This document shows, piece by piece, positions 1-7,258 of a DNA stretch of 32,972 nucleotides. Every line of letters begins with the position of its first letter. Position 1 is the first letter of the stretch. The stretch is from Aequorivita sp. (GTDB taxonomy: Bacteria; Bacteroidota; Bacteroidia; Flavobacteriales; Flavobacteriaceae): contig JAGQYY010000017.1 in NCBI GenBank assembly GCA_020435825.1, positions 9,238-42,209 on the forward strand, given 5' to 3'. Made by a program: the position numbers and the translations under genes. The notes below the pieces were generated by a model. The model was not told the origin of the DNA, did not search any database, and saw only the letters and a list, made by a program, of their open reading frames with translations.

Positions 1-1428
1 CAAGATCATTTCTGTGTTTGGGGTTGCTTCGGCTTTTATCCCATTATTTGGAAAGGAGAAATCGCAGGGAGTGAACACAGCGCTTTGGGCATATTGAATG
101 TCCATATTGTGGACCTTCGGAAGATTGCCAACGCTTCCGGCAATGGCGACATAGCATTCATTCTCCACAGCTCTTGCCTGTGCACAAAGACGTACGCGTG
201 AATAACCGTTTTGGGTATCTGTTAGAAAAGGAACGAAGAGTATATCCATTCCTTCATCGGAAAGAAGTCTGGAAAGTTCAGGGAATTCGGAATCGTAACA
301 GATAAGTACGCCAATCTTTCCACAGTCGGTATCAAAGGTTTTTAGGGAATTCCCGTTAACCATACCCCAAACGCGCTCTTCATCAGGTGTAACGTGAATT
401 TTTTCGTAACGTTCCACGCTTCCGTCGCGACGGCAAAGATAGCCTACGTTGTAGAGTTTGCCTCGGACCATTTCGGGCATACTTCCGGTTATAATATTGA
501 TATTATAGGATATGGAAAGTTGGGAAAGTTTTTCGGTAATCTCTTTGGTATATTTTGCCAATTCACGAATGGCGTCCGGTTCGCTCATATGGTTGTATTC
601 TGCCATAAGCGGGGCGTTAAAAAACTCAGGAAACATAGCAAAGTCGCAGCGGTACCCAGCAACGCTGTCTATAAAATATTCTGCTTGGTGCATCAATTCT
701 TCCATTCCGGAATAGGTTCGCATTTGCCATTGAATCAACCCGAGACGCACTATGCTCTTTACTGCAGAAGGTTTTGGTTTTTTTTCAGGCTTGGTGTAAT
801 AGATATTGTCCCATTCCATCAATACCGCAAATTCTCCGGAGGCCTTATCGCCTTCCAAATATCCCTTTAGAACACGTACTGGGTGAAAGTCGTTTGAAAT
901 CTGGAAGTTCAGTACGGGATCGTCAATCTGCTTGCGCTTTACTTTTTCTATATACTGTTTTGGGGAAAGTTTCTCTGCGTGCAAATGGTAATTTGGCATC
1001 CTACCGCCGAAAACGATACTTTTTAGGTTTAAGTTTTCGCAGAGTTCTTTTCTGTAATCATATAATCTTCTTCCCAAACGCAAGCCTCGAAAATCTGGAC
1101 GGATGAATACATCTATTCCATAAAGTACATCGCCTTCTGGGTCGTGAATCCTAAAGGTAGGGTCATCTGTTATATCTTTATAGGTATGTTGATCTTCGAT
1201 TTCATCAAAATCTACAATAATAGAAAGTGCGCAACCAGCAATTTCACCATCGGCCATAATCACTACTTGTCCTTCTGGGAAAATGTCTATTAGGTTTCCA
1301 ATTTCGTTTATCTTCCAATAGCTATTCGGAAGTCCTCCATAAGATTGAATGGTAGCTTCTTTTAACGCTTCATAATCTTTTAGTGTTAAAAATTTCAGTT
1401 CTATATTTTCAATCTTTTGGCTTTCCAT
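1..1428 (-). CDS. GNAT acetyltransferase / carbon-nitrogen hydrolase fusion (3' end outside window)
   Basis: The frame is open from the ATG at 1428 to base 1, giving 476 codons with no stop, so only the C-terminal tail is missing. Residues about 8-165 form a GNAT domain with an acetyl-CoA loop-like RGLRLG around 114-119. Residues about 225 onward form a nitrilase-superfamily amidase with the expected triad: Glu266 in MFPEFF, Lys341 in YEKIH and Cys375 in VLICYDSEFPE. The family is known as a two-domain protein of about 500 residues in Bacteroidota; its substrate is not known to me. It lies 63 bases downstream of the deoxyhypusine-synthase-like gene on the same strand and is probably the last gene seen of the polyamine operon. 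An acyl-transfer plus amide-hydrolysis role on a polyamine or N-carbamoyl intermediate is inference. No signal peptide is seen, so it should be cytoplasmic. Confidence 0.9.
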   Translation of the reverse strand, partial: MESQKIENIELKFLTLKDYEALKEATIQSYGGLPNSYWKINEIGNLIDIFPEGQVVIMADGEIAGCALSIIVDFDEIEDQHTYKDITDDPTFRIHDPEGDVLYGIDVFIRPDFRGLRLGRRLYDYRKELCENLNLKSIVFGGRMPNYHLHAEKLSPKQYIEKVKRKQIDDPVLNFQISNDFHPVRVLKGYLEGDKASGEFAVLMEWDNIYYTKPEKKPKPSAVKSIVRLGLIQWQMRTYSGMEELMHQAEYFIDSVAGYRCDFAMFPEFFNAPLMAEYNHMSEPDAIRELAKYTKEITEKLSQLSISYNINIITGSMPEMVRGKLYNVGYLCRRDGSVERYEKIHVTPDEERVWGMVNGNSLKTFDTDCGKIGVLICYDSEFPELSRLLSDEGMDILFVPFLTDTQNGYSRVRLCAQARAVENECYVAIAGSVGNLPKVHNMDIQYAQSAVFTPCDFSFPNNGIKAEATPNTEMIL

Positions 1429-1491
1429 TTGTGGTGTTTGTTATTCGCCGTTTGTTTTTTGCATTATTGTGTTTGTTGTACATTGTTCGGA

Positions 1492-2469
1492 TTACATTCC
1501 TAAAAGGTACGCAAAAATCAGAGGTGCAACGATGGTTGCATCACTTTCTATAATAAATTTTGGGGTGTCTATATCGAGTTTTCCCCAAGTAATCTTTTCG
1601 TTTGGAACGGCACCGGAATAGCTTCCGAAACTTGTAGTGGAATCACTTATTTGGCAGAAATAGCTCCAAAAAGGGGTGTTTGTTCTTTCCATATCCTGGT
1701 AGAGCATGGGTACAACACATATTGGGAAATCTCCGGCTATTCCGCCGCCAATCTGGAAGAACCCGATGCCTTTTTCTGAATTATCGGTGTACCAATCTGC
1801 AAGAAAGGCCATATATTCTATTCCGCTTTTCATTGTAGAAGCTTTCAACTCGCCTTTCAAAACGTAGCTGGCGAATATGTTTCCCATAGTGCTATCTTCC
1901 CAGCCTGGGCAAACTATTGGTATGTTTTTTTCTGCTGCAGCGTACATCCAGGAGTCTTTTAGGTCTATTTCATAATGTTCTTCCATTGCGCCGCTCAAAA
2001 GCAACTTGTACATATATTCGTGCGGAAGGTAACGTTCGCCCTTTGCTTCGGCTTCTTTCCAAAGTTTTACAATGTGCTTTTGGATTCTTCGGAAGGCTTC
2101 TTCTTCAGGAATACAGGTATCGGTTACACGGTTCATTCCTTTTTCAAGCAGGTCCCACTCATCTTGCGGGGTAAGATCGCGGTAATTTGGGACACGTTTG
2201 TAATGGCTGTGCGCCACAAGATTCATGATGTCTTCTTCAAGATTGGCTCCTGTACAGGAAATGATATGTACCTTGTCCTGGCGGATCATTTCGGCAAAAA
2301 TCTTTCCCAATTCAGCGGTGCTCATGGCACCGGCAAGGGAAACTAGCATTTTTGAACCGTTTGCCAGTTGCGCTTCGTATCCTTTCGCGGCATCTACAAG
2401 GGCGGCGGCATTGAAGTGCAGATAATATTTTTCAATAAATTGGGAAATTGGGCCATTGTTAGTACTCAT
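1492..2469 (-). CDS. deoxyhypusine synthase-like protein (probable homospermidine/spermidine-forming enzyme)
   Basis: This 325-residue protein has the deoxyhypusine synthase fold: an N-terminal NAD-binding loop (SLAGAMST, about 44-51), TGANLEED near 73-80, GGGIAGDF near 241-248, and the catalytic lysine in WGKLDID (Lys297). Bacteria have no eIF5A to modify. Family members in bacteria are known to move the aminobutyl or aminopropyl group onto a free diamine, making homospermidine or related polyamines. The GGG loop lacks the His pair that follows it in the eukaryotic enzyme (GGGVVKHH), which fits a different acceptor. The start chosen is the ATG at 2469. An open frame continues upstream to 2553, but MSTNN is the natural beginning, and its ATG overlaps the agmatinase stop by 11 bases. 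It is the third gene of the operon, so putrescine made upstream is the likely substrate. Confidence 0.9.
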   Translation of the reverse strand: MSTNNGPISQFIEKYYLHFNAAALVDAAKGYEAQLANGSKMLVSLAGAMSTAELGKIFAEMIRQDKVHIISCTGANLEEDIMNLVAHSHYKRVPNYRDLTPQDEWDLLEKGMNRVTDTCIPEEEAFRRIQKHIVKLWKEAEAKGERYLPHEYMYKLLLSGAMEEHYEIDLKDSWMYAAAEKNIPIVCPGWEDSTMGNIFASYVLKGELKASTMKSGIEYMAFLADWYTDNSEKGIGFFQIGGGIAGDFPICVVPMLYQDMERTNTPFWSYFCQISDSTTSFGSYSGAVPNEKITWGKLDIDTPKFIIESDATIVAPLIFAYLLGM

Positions 2470-3394
2470 CTTCTTCTGTATTAAATTTTGAAACGCCTTT
2501 TTTGGTTTCGTTAAAATTGCTTTCGTATTCGTCTTCTTCGTCAGTTCCTGCAAATTTATAGGTCAACATTTTGTAGTAAAGTTTTGCGGCTACGAAGTCT
2601 GAGGCTTTTTCGTTTTCATTTGGGCAAAGCTCAACAATGTCAAAACCTACCACGTTTCTTTCTTCAAAAACTTGTTTGAGGAAATCAAGGGTTTCATACC
2701 AAAAAAGCCCACCCGGTTCCGGGGTTCCGGTTGATGGAAGGATTGAAGGGTCAAAGGCATCAAGATCGAAGGTGATGAAAACATTGTCGCCAAGAGCTTC
2801 TACTACTTTGTCCATCCAATATTCGTCTTTTGCCATGTCATGGGCAAAGAATACTTTTTCTTCGTCCATCTCGCGAGTTTCTGCCACATCCATACTGCGG
2901 ATGCCTACTTGTACTAGGTTTGTGGTCTGGTTAGCTTCATAAACGGCACAGGCGTGGTTGCACTTTGTTCCTTGGTATTCCCTTCTTAGATCGGCGTGGG
3001 CATCTATATGCAGTACTGTAAGATTGTCGAAACATTCGTTGAAGGCGCGTATGGTTCCTATGGAAATGCTGTGCTCGCCACCAAAAATGGTTACGAATTT
3101 GTTTCGCTTTATATAATCTTTAGTGATTTTGTGTACTTCTGAAACCATAGCTTCAGGTGATGAGTTTTCCGTAATTGCATCTGCGAGGAAAACCCCTTGT
3201 TTGTAAACTTCTGTTTGGGTTTCAATGTCATAAAGTTCCATATTTTCGGAAGCATCCAAAAAGGCCTCGGGGCCCTTATCTGCTCCTTTTTGCCACGTGC
3301 TGGTTCCATCGTAAGGAACTGGGATCAATACAATTTTTGATGTTTCCAGGGCCGCATATTTTTGCGGGATTCCTGCGTACGTCTTAGTGCTCAT
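2459..3394 (-). CDS. speB: agmatinase / ureohydrolase family protein
   Basis: This 311-residue ureohydrolase probably hydrolyses agmatine to putrescine and urea. The binuclear manganese site is complete: GGEHS (His108), HIDAHADLR (Asp131, His133, Asp135) and FDLDAFDPS (Asp210, Asp212). The length matches the family, except for an acidic, low-complexity tail over the last 30 or so residues (EEDEYESNFNE, then TEEDEY). It is the second gene of the operon: its ATG overlaps the arginine decarboxylase stop by 11 bases, and its own stop overlaps the next ATG by 11 bases in nearly the same sequence. Neighbouring arginine decarboxylase supports agmatine as substrate. Arginase or formimidoylglutamase would fit the fold but not this context. 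Confidence 0.94.
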   Translation of the reverse strand: MSTKTYAGIPQKYAALETSKIVLIPVPYDGTSTWQKGADKGPEAFLDASENMELYDIETQTEVYKQGVFLADAITENSSPEAMVSEVHKITKDYIKRNKFVTIFGGEHSISIGTIRAFNECFDNLTVLHIDAHADLRREYQGTKCNHACAVYEANQTTNLVQVGIRSMDVAETREMDEEKVFFAHDMAKDEYWMDKVVEALGDNVFITFDLDAFDPSILPSTGTPEPGGLFWYETLDFLKQVFEERNVVGFDIVELCPNENEKASDFVAAKLYYKMLTYKFAGTDEEDEYESNFNETKKGVSKFNTEEDEY

Positions 3395-4781
3395 AACCTA
3401 AAATGTTTAGCAATTGCTCGCTTGTTTGTTGTTCTGAAAAAAGTTTGGTTGTTATTTTGTTGTTTTTGTCTCTGTCTATCAAAATATGTTTTGGCGAAGG
3501 GATCAAGCAGTGCTGCAAGCCCCCGAAACCGCCAATGGTCTCTTGGTATGCTCCTGTGTTGAAAAAGCCAATATACAGAGGTTTTTCTTTTCTGAATTTT
3601 GGCAGATAGATGGCCGCCATGTTCTGCTCACTGTTATAATAATCATCGCTGTCGCAGGTCAAACCGCCCAAGAGCACTCTTTCATATTCATCGTTCCAAC
3701 GGTTTATGGCAAGCATGATAAAGCGCTTGCTGATGGCCCATGTATCTGGGAGGGTAGTGATGAACGAAGAATTGATCATATTCCACTTTTCACGGTCGTT
3801 CTGCTGTTTTTGGTAGAGGACTTCATAAATGGCGCCGCCACTTTCGCCTACGGTAAAGCTTCCAAATTCCGTAAAAATATTCGGAACCGGCATTTCAGCT
3901 TCTGCACAAGTTATGTTTATTTGGTTCAAGATTTCGTCTATCATATATTGATAGTCATACTCAAACGCCAAAGAGTTTTTAATGGGGAAACCACCGCCAA
4001 TATTAAGACTGTCCAAGGACGGACAGATTTTTTTTAGGCGGACATAAACCTTTAAACATTTCACCAATTCGTTCCAGTAATAAGCTGTGTCGCGAATTCC
4101 AGTATTTATGAAGAAATGCAGCATTTTTAAATCTACGCGCTCGTTGTTTTTTATCTGCTCTTCGTAAAAAGGGATTATATTTTTGTACCCGATGCCCAAT
4201 CTGGATGTATAGAATTCAAACTTTGGCTCTTCTTCGGAAGCGATACGGATACCTACATTAAAATGGCCTTCAATATTGTCTGAAAGGAGTTCAATTTCTT
4301 CGTAATTATCAATAATTGGGATACAATTTTCGTGACCGTTGTTGATTAGCCGGGCTATGTTTTCAATATATCTTTCACGCTTGAAACCGTTGCAGATTAC
4401 ATAGGTTTTGTCTGTTACTTTTCCTGTTTTCTTTAAGCTTTCAACAATATCGATATCAAAAGCCGAAGAGGTTTCTATATGGATGTCATTTTTTAGGGCT
4501 TCATTCAAAACGTGTTTAAAATGCGAGCTTTTTGTACAGTAGCAATAGTTATAGCTGCCCTTATAGTTGTTCTTTTCAATGGCATCTGCAAACCACTTTT
4601 TTGCCAAATTTATATTTTCCGAAATTTTAGGAAGATAAGTAAACTTTAGCGGTGCACCATATTGTTCTACTAACGCCATCAAGTCTATGCCGTGAAATTC
4701 CAACCCGTTATCGCCCAAGCGGAATTCTTCCTGTGGAAAATAGTACGTTTGGTTAATTAAATCTATGTATTTGGTGTTCAT
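3384..4781 (-). CDS. speA: arginine decarboxylase (short, alanine-racemase-fold PLP enzyme)
   Basis: This 465-residue fold-III PLP decarboxylase is expected to convert arginine to agmatine, the first step of the polyamine operon. Visible landmarks are the PLP lysine in YCTKSSH (Lys84), the phosphate-binding IGGGFP (261-266), the EFG near 305-307, and the Cys-Asp pair CDSDD (376-380), which corresponds to the active-site Cys of ornithine decarboxylases. It lacks the long insertions of the enterobacterial biosynthetic SpeA (about 650 residues). It matches the short form typical of Bacteroidota. Ornithine or carboxynorspermidine decarboxylase are alternatives by fold, but an agmatinase gene overlapping it by 11 bases argues for arginine. 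It starts with ATG at 4781 after a 308-base leader. Confidence 0.9.
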   Translation of the reverse strand: MNTKYIDLINQTYYFPQEEFRLGDNGLEFHGIDLMALVEQYGAPLKFTYLPKISENINLAKKWFADAIEKNNYKGSYNYCYCTKSSHFKHVLNEALKNDIHIETSSAFDIDIVESLKKTGKVTDKTYVICNGFKRERYIENIARLINNGHENCIPIIDNYEEIELLSDNIEGHFNVGIRIASEEEPKFEFYTSRLGIGYKNIIPFYEEQIKNNERVDLKMLHFFINTGIRDTAYYWNELVKCLKVYVRLKKICPSLDSLNIGGGFPIKNSLAFEYDYQYMIDEILNQINITCAEAEMPVPNIFTEFGSFTVGESGGAIYEVLYQKQQNDREKWNMINSSFITTLPDTWAISKRFIMLAINRWNDEYERVLLGGLTCDSDDYYNSEQNMAAIYLPKFRKEKPLYIGFFNTGAYQETIGGFGGLQHCLIPSPKHILIDRDKNNKITTKLFSEQQTSEQLLNILGYEH

Positions 4782-4830
4782 CCTTTTGTTTTCGTTGAAT
4801 GGTGTAAATTAAAAATTCTTGTTGCATATT

Positions 4831-4847
4831 CCCCAAAAATTAAGGGG
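4831..4847 (-). other. hairpin in the arginine decarboxylase leader
   Basis: CCCC at 4831-4834 pairs with GGGG at 4844-4847 across a 9-base AT loop. After an A-A type mismatch, three more A/T pairs can form outside. It sits 50 bases ahead of the arginine decarboxylase ATG and 25 bases past the leader ORF stop. It is not followed by a U-tract, so it is not an obvious terminator. It may shape translation of the operon; this is inference. Confidence 0.3.
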
Positions 4848-4871
4848 TATAACAAAAAATTAACTTGAAGT

Positions 4872-4961
4872 TTAAATGCGAATAGGCAGGGCGTTTATAG
4901 TGGAACTTGTGCCCGTAACTTGCTGCAATACAGCACCTAGAAGTAAAAATGTGTTGTTCAT
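4872..4961 (-). CDS. possible 29-residue leader peptide upstream of arginine decarboxylase
   Basis: An ATG at 4961 opens a 29-codon frame that ends in TAA at 4872, 90 bases before the arginine decarboxylase ATG. The peptide begins MNNTFLLLGAVLQQ and ends NALPIRI, so it has a hydrophobic front and one Arg near the C-terminus. It lies in the GC-richer island of an otherwise AT-rich leader. No ribosome-binding site is evident, but these are weak in this phylum. A 29-codon frame also exists on the opposite strand (4876-4965, beginning MRIGRAFIVELV), so the island could instead be a structured RNA or an antisense ORF. Coding status is unproven. Confidence 0.3.
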   Translation of the reverse strand: MNNTFLLLGAVLQQVTGTSSTINALPIRI

Positions 4962-5089
4962 TTAGAATCTATGTTTTTGAAATTTCTCAAAAACCAACCA
5001 TTTTAAAATACTGTTTATTTATTTTTTCAATACAAATGTGCCAAAAAAAATTCAATAATTTATAAAACCAGAAGATTTTTCACTTTCAG

Positions 5090-6019
5090 CTATATCATGC
5101 TGAACATACTGAGTTCCTTTTCGGTAAGTGTTCTCCAGCGACCGCGTGGTAAATCCTTTTTTGTTAAAGGGCCAAGGGTTACACAATCTACCCGCACAAC
5201 ATCATAACCTAGATGTCCAAATATGGTTCTGATAATACTGTTTCCAGTATGTTTTATTTTTAAACCTACTTCATTTTTTGGTGAATTATCTACGTAGCTT
5301 ATTTCCTCAACGGAGATTTCCTTTCCGTCAATATTGAAGCCATCCTTTATTTTTTTTAGGTGATCAGCTTTTAGGTTTTTGTCCAGTTCAATATGAAACA
5401 AACGCGAAATTCCCTTTTTTGAGAATTTTTGCACAAATTCATCATCATTTGTGAAAAGTAAAAGTCCTGTTGCATTTCTACCCAAACGGCCGAAAGGCTT
5501 TATTTTTGCAGTGGTAGCGTTTGCAACTAGATCCATCACTGTCATTCCCTTGGTATTACTGTCCGTGGTTGAAAAACCTTTGGGTTTGTTTAGCAAAACG
5601 TAAGTATTTGGCTCGGGGTTTAAACGACGGCCATCAAAACGTATATCATCAGTCAATTGGACTTTATAGCCCATTTCATTAATGATCTTTCCGTTTACGG
5701 TAACCAAACCTGTGGCAATATAGGTATCTGCTTCGCGACGGGAGCACACACCACTGTTTGCAATGTATTTGTTAAGTCTAATTCCATCTTCAGGACTGCT
5801 TTTCTTCACTACTTGTACGGGTTTTTCGCGACGGCCAATTTCTTTTCCGGCTTTATCAAACTTCAACTTTGGTTTCGCTGGATCTTGTTGGCGGCCTGTT
5901 TTTCTGTTGAAGACGTCTGACTTTAATGGAGCATTTCCGCGAGCCATACTTTTCTTTCGTGCATTTTTTCCGGGCTTTTTGGAACCTCTTCCGCTATCGT
6001 AATTGTCTTGTGTGCTCAT
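5090..6019 (-). CDS. RsuA/RluB-type pseudouridine synthase homologue, catalytic Asp replaced
   Basis: This 309-residue protein has a basic, low-complexity N-terminal arm (about 1-78), an S4 RNA-binding domain (about 79-127, IRLNKYIANSGVCSRREAD) and an RsuA-family pseudouridine synthase domain (about 138-300). Active members make pseudouridine in rRNA using an Asp in GRLDxxTxGLLL. Here the motif reads GRLGRNATGLLLFTND, with Gly180 at the catalytic position (GGT at 5482-5480). The downstream GRNRxVRR-like motif is also altered, to TGNSIIRTIF. The fold and length are otherwise intact and there is no frameshift. It may therefore be a non-catalytic RNA-binding paralogue, with an active paralogue elsewhere. 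Annotation as an active enzyme would be unsafe. It has its own promoter-like element just upstream. Confidence 0.9.
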   Translation of the reverse strand: MSTQDNYDSGRGSKKPGKNARKKSMARGNAPLKSDVFNRKTGRQQDPAKPKLKFDKAGKEIGRREKPVQVVKKSSPEDGIRLNKYIANSGVCSRREADTYIATGLVTVNGKIINEMGYKVQLTDDIRFDGRRLNPEPNTYVLLNKPKGFSTTDSNTKGMTVMDLVANATTAKIKPFGRLGRNATGLLLFTNDDEFVQKFSKKGISRLFHIELDKNLKADHLKKIKDGFNIDGKEISVEEISYVDNSPKNEVGLKIKHTGNSIIRTIFGHLGYDVVRVDCVTLGPLTKKDLPRGRWRTLTEKELSMFSMI

Positions 6020-6032
6020 TTATCATTTTTTG

Positions 6033-6040
6033 CAAAGGTA
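6033..6040 (-). promoter_or_regulatory. Bacteroidota -7 element for the pseudouridine synthase gene
   Basis: The minus strand reads TACCTTTG, an exact match to the TAnnTTTG element of Bacteroidota promoters, 13 bases before the ATG at 6019. I find no TTG at the ideal -33 distance, so this is a moderate call. Confidence 0.45.
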
Positions 6041-6116
6041 AGCAAATTTAGTAGGCTGTTGCAGTTTTCTGTATGCAGTATAAAGGCTGTCAACTACAAC
6101 GTGCTACTGCTACTTT

Positions 6117-7244
6117 TTAGGAAACTATTTCCTTTAAAATCTTTAAATAATCTGCCCGATTTTTCAGGAAATCCATATCTGAAATATCGATGATTTTAAT
6201 GTTTTCTGAATGTTGGTTTTTAATAAATTCCAAATAACCCTTATTTAATTTTTTAAGATAAGAAGCTTCTATACTCTGCTCATATTTGCGTCCCCGTTTT
6301 TTGATGTTCTCCAGAAGCCTTTCGGTATTTTGGTATAAGTAAATATACATATCGGGTTTGGGGACGTCTTTATGCATTACCTGAAACAACTTTTTATATA
6401 GTGCATATTCTTCTTCCGGTAAGGTGATACTTGCAAAAATCAAGGATTTGTTCACGTCATAATCTGCAATGACAGATTCTTTAAATAAATCAAACTGAGT
6501 TATGTCATCTACCAATTGTTGGTAGCGGTCTGCCAGAAAAGACATTTCCAACGGAAAGGCATAACGCGCGGCATCCTCATAAAATTTAGGAAGAAATGGG
6601 TTGTCTTTAAACCTTTCAAGAATCAATTTTGCATTAAAATCATTTGCGATTTTCGAGGCCAGGCTTGTTTTCCCAGCCCCGATATTTCCTTCGATGGCAA
6701 TGTAATTATACTGTGAAATATTAAAATCCCTCATCGGGTTATTGAGCCATTTGGATTGTTTTTCAAGAATACTTATGTCTTCGGTTTCAGCCAAAAGTTT
6801 AATTATACTTTTTTGCGAAATAGGGTGAATAAAGCTTGAATTCAATTCTGCTAAGGGCTGTAATACAAATTTTCGTTTCTCCATTTCTGGATGGGGAACG
6901 GTAAGTTTCTTCGATTCAATAATTAAATCGTCTATAAAAATAATATCGATGTCAATCGGCCGGGAAGTGTATGTTTTGGAAGTATTTCGTTCCCGCCCCA
7001 ATGCTTTTTCAATTTCTAAAGCTACTTTTAGGATTTTTGAAGGCTTAAAATCAGTTTGTATCCAAACGGCACAATTTAAAAATGGATCACCTTCAAAACC
7101 CATTGCAGGAGTTTCATAAACGGAAGATATTTTTACGATGGAACCAATTTTCTCAAACACGCCATCAACCGCTCTTTGAAGATTTTCAAAACGGTTGCCC
7201 ATGTTGCTTCCTAAGGACAGATATATATTTGTTTGTGGTTGGAT
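6117..7244 (-). CDS. folK: HPPK (FolK) - deoxynucleoside kinase fusion; start codon not canonical
   Basis: The N-terminal domain is 6-hydroxymethyl-dihydropterin pyrophosphokinase of folate synthesis: LSLGSN, SSVYETPA, SRPIDIDII with both Mg-binding Asp, and VPHPEMEKRKFVL. The C-terminal half is a deoxynucleoside kinase: P-loop GNIGAGKTS, ERF, NPFLPKFYED and a FLADRYQ helix. The first in-frame ATG is at 7202, but it falls after the conserved NIYLSLGSN strand-loop. Upstream of it the frame is open back to the stop at 7325-7323 yet contains no ATG, GTG or TTG. Candidate starts are ATC 7244 (used here, giving 375 residues), ATA 7226 and CTG 7220. The DUF2797 gene ends 14 bases upstream of 7244, so the two are probably cotranscribed. 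The fusion is known to me from Bacteroidota; why the domains are joined is not. Confidence 0.85.
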   Translation of the reverse strand: MQPQTNIYLSLGSNMGNRFENLQRAVDGVFEKIGSIVKISSVYETPAMGFEGDPFLNCAVWIQTDFKPSKILKVALEIEKALGRERNTSKTYTSRPIDIDIIFIDDLIIESKKLTVPHPEMEKRKFVLQPLAELNSSFIHPISQKSIIKLLAETEDISILEKQSKWLNNPMRDFNISQYNYIAIEGNIGAGKTSLASKIANDFNAKLILERFKDNPFLPKFYEDAARYAFPLEMSFLADRYQQLVDDITQFDLFKESVIADYDVNKSLIFASITLPEEEYALYKKLFQVMHKDVPKPDMYIYLYQNTERLLENIKKRGRKYEQSIEASYLKKLNKGYLEFIKNQHSENIKIIDISDMDFLKNRADYLKILKEIVS

Positions 7245-7258
7245 GGAATTCCCTTGCT

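Larger units (their letters stand above)
4782..5089 (-). promoter_or_regulatory. leader / intergenic region of the polyamine operon
   Basis: This 308-base stretch separates the pseudouridine synthase stop (5090) from the arginine decarboxylase ATG (4781), all on the minus strand. Most of it is very AT-rich, but 4875-4940 is clearly richer in G and C. That part carries a 29-codon ORF (4872-4961) and a hairpin with arms TGCTG/CAGCA at 4921-4925 and 4931-4935. Closer to the gene is a second hairpin, CCCC (4831-4834) against GGGG (4844-4847) with a 9-base loop. I found no exact TAnnTTTG promoter element here. A regulated 5' leader is inference from length, composition and position. Confidence 0.4.

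Noticed and set aside
4876..4965. 29-codon plus-strand ORF antisense to the candidate leader peptide
   Set aside because: It is convergent with the genes around it and has no promoter or ribosome site that I can see; mentioned only as an alternative reading of the GC-rich island.
7200..7202. ATG at 7202 as the real start of the HPPK fusion
   Set aside because: It would remove the conserved NIYLSLGSN strand and loop, which is clearly encoded in frame just upstream.
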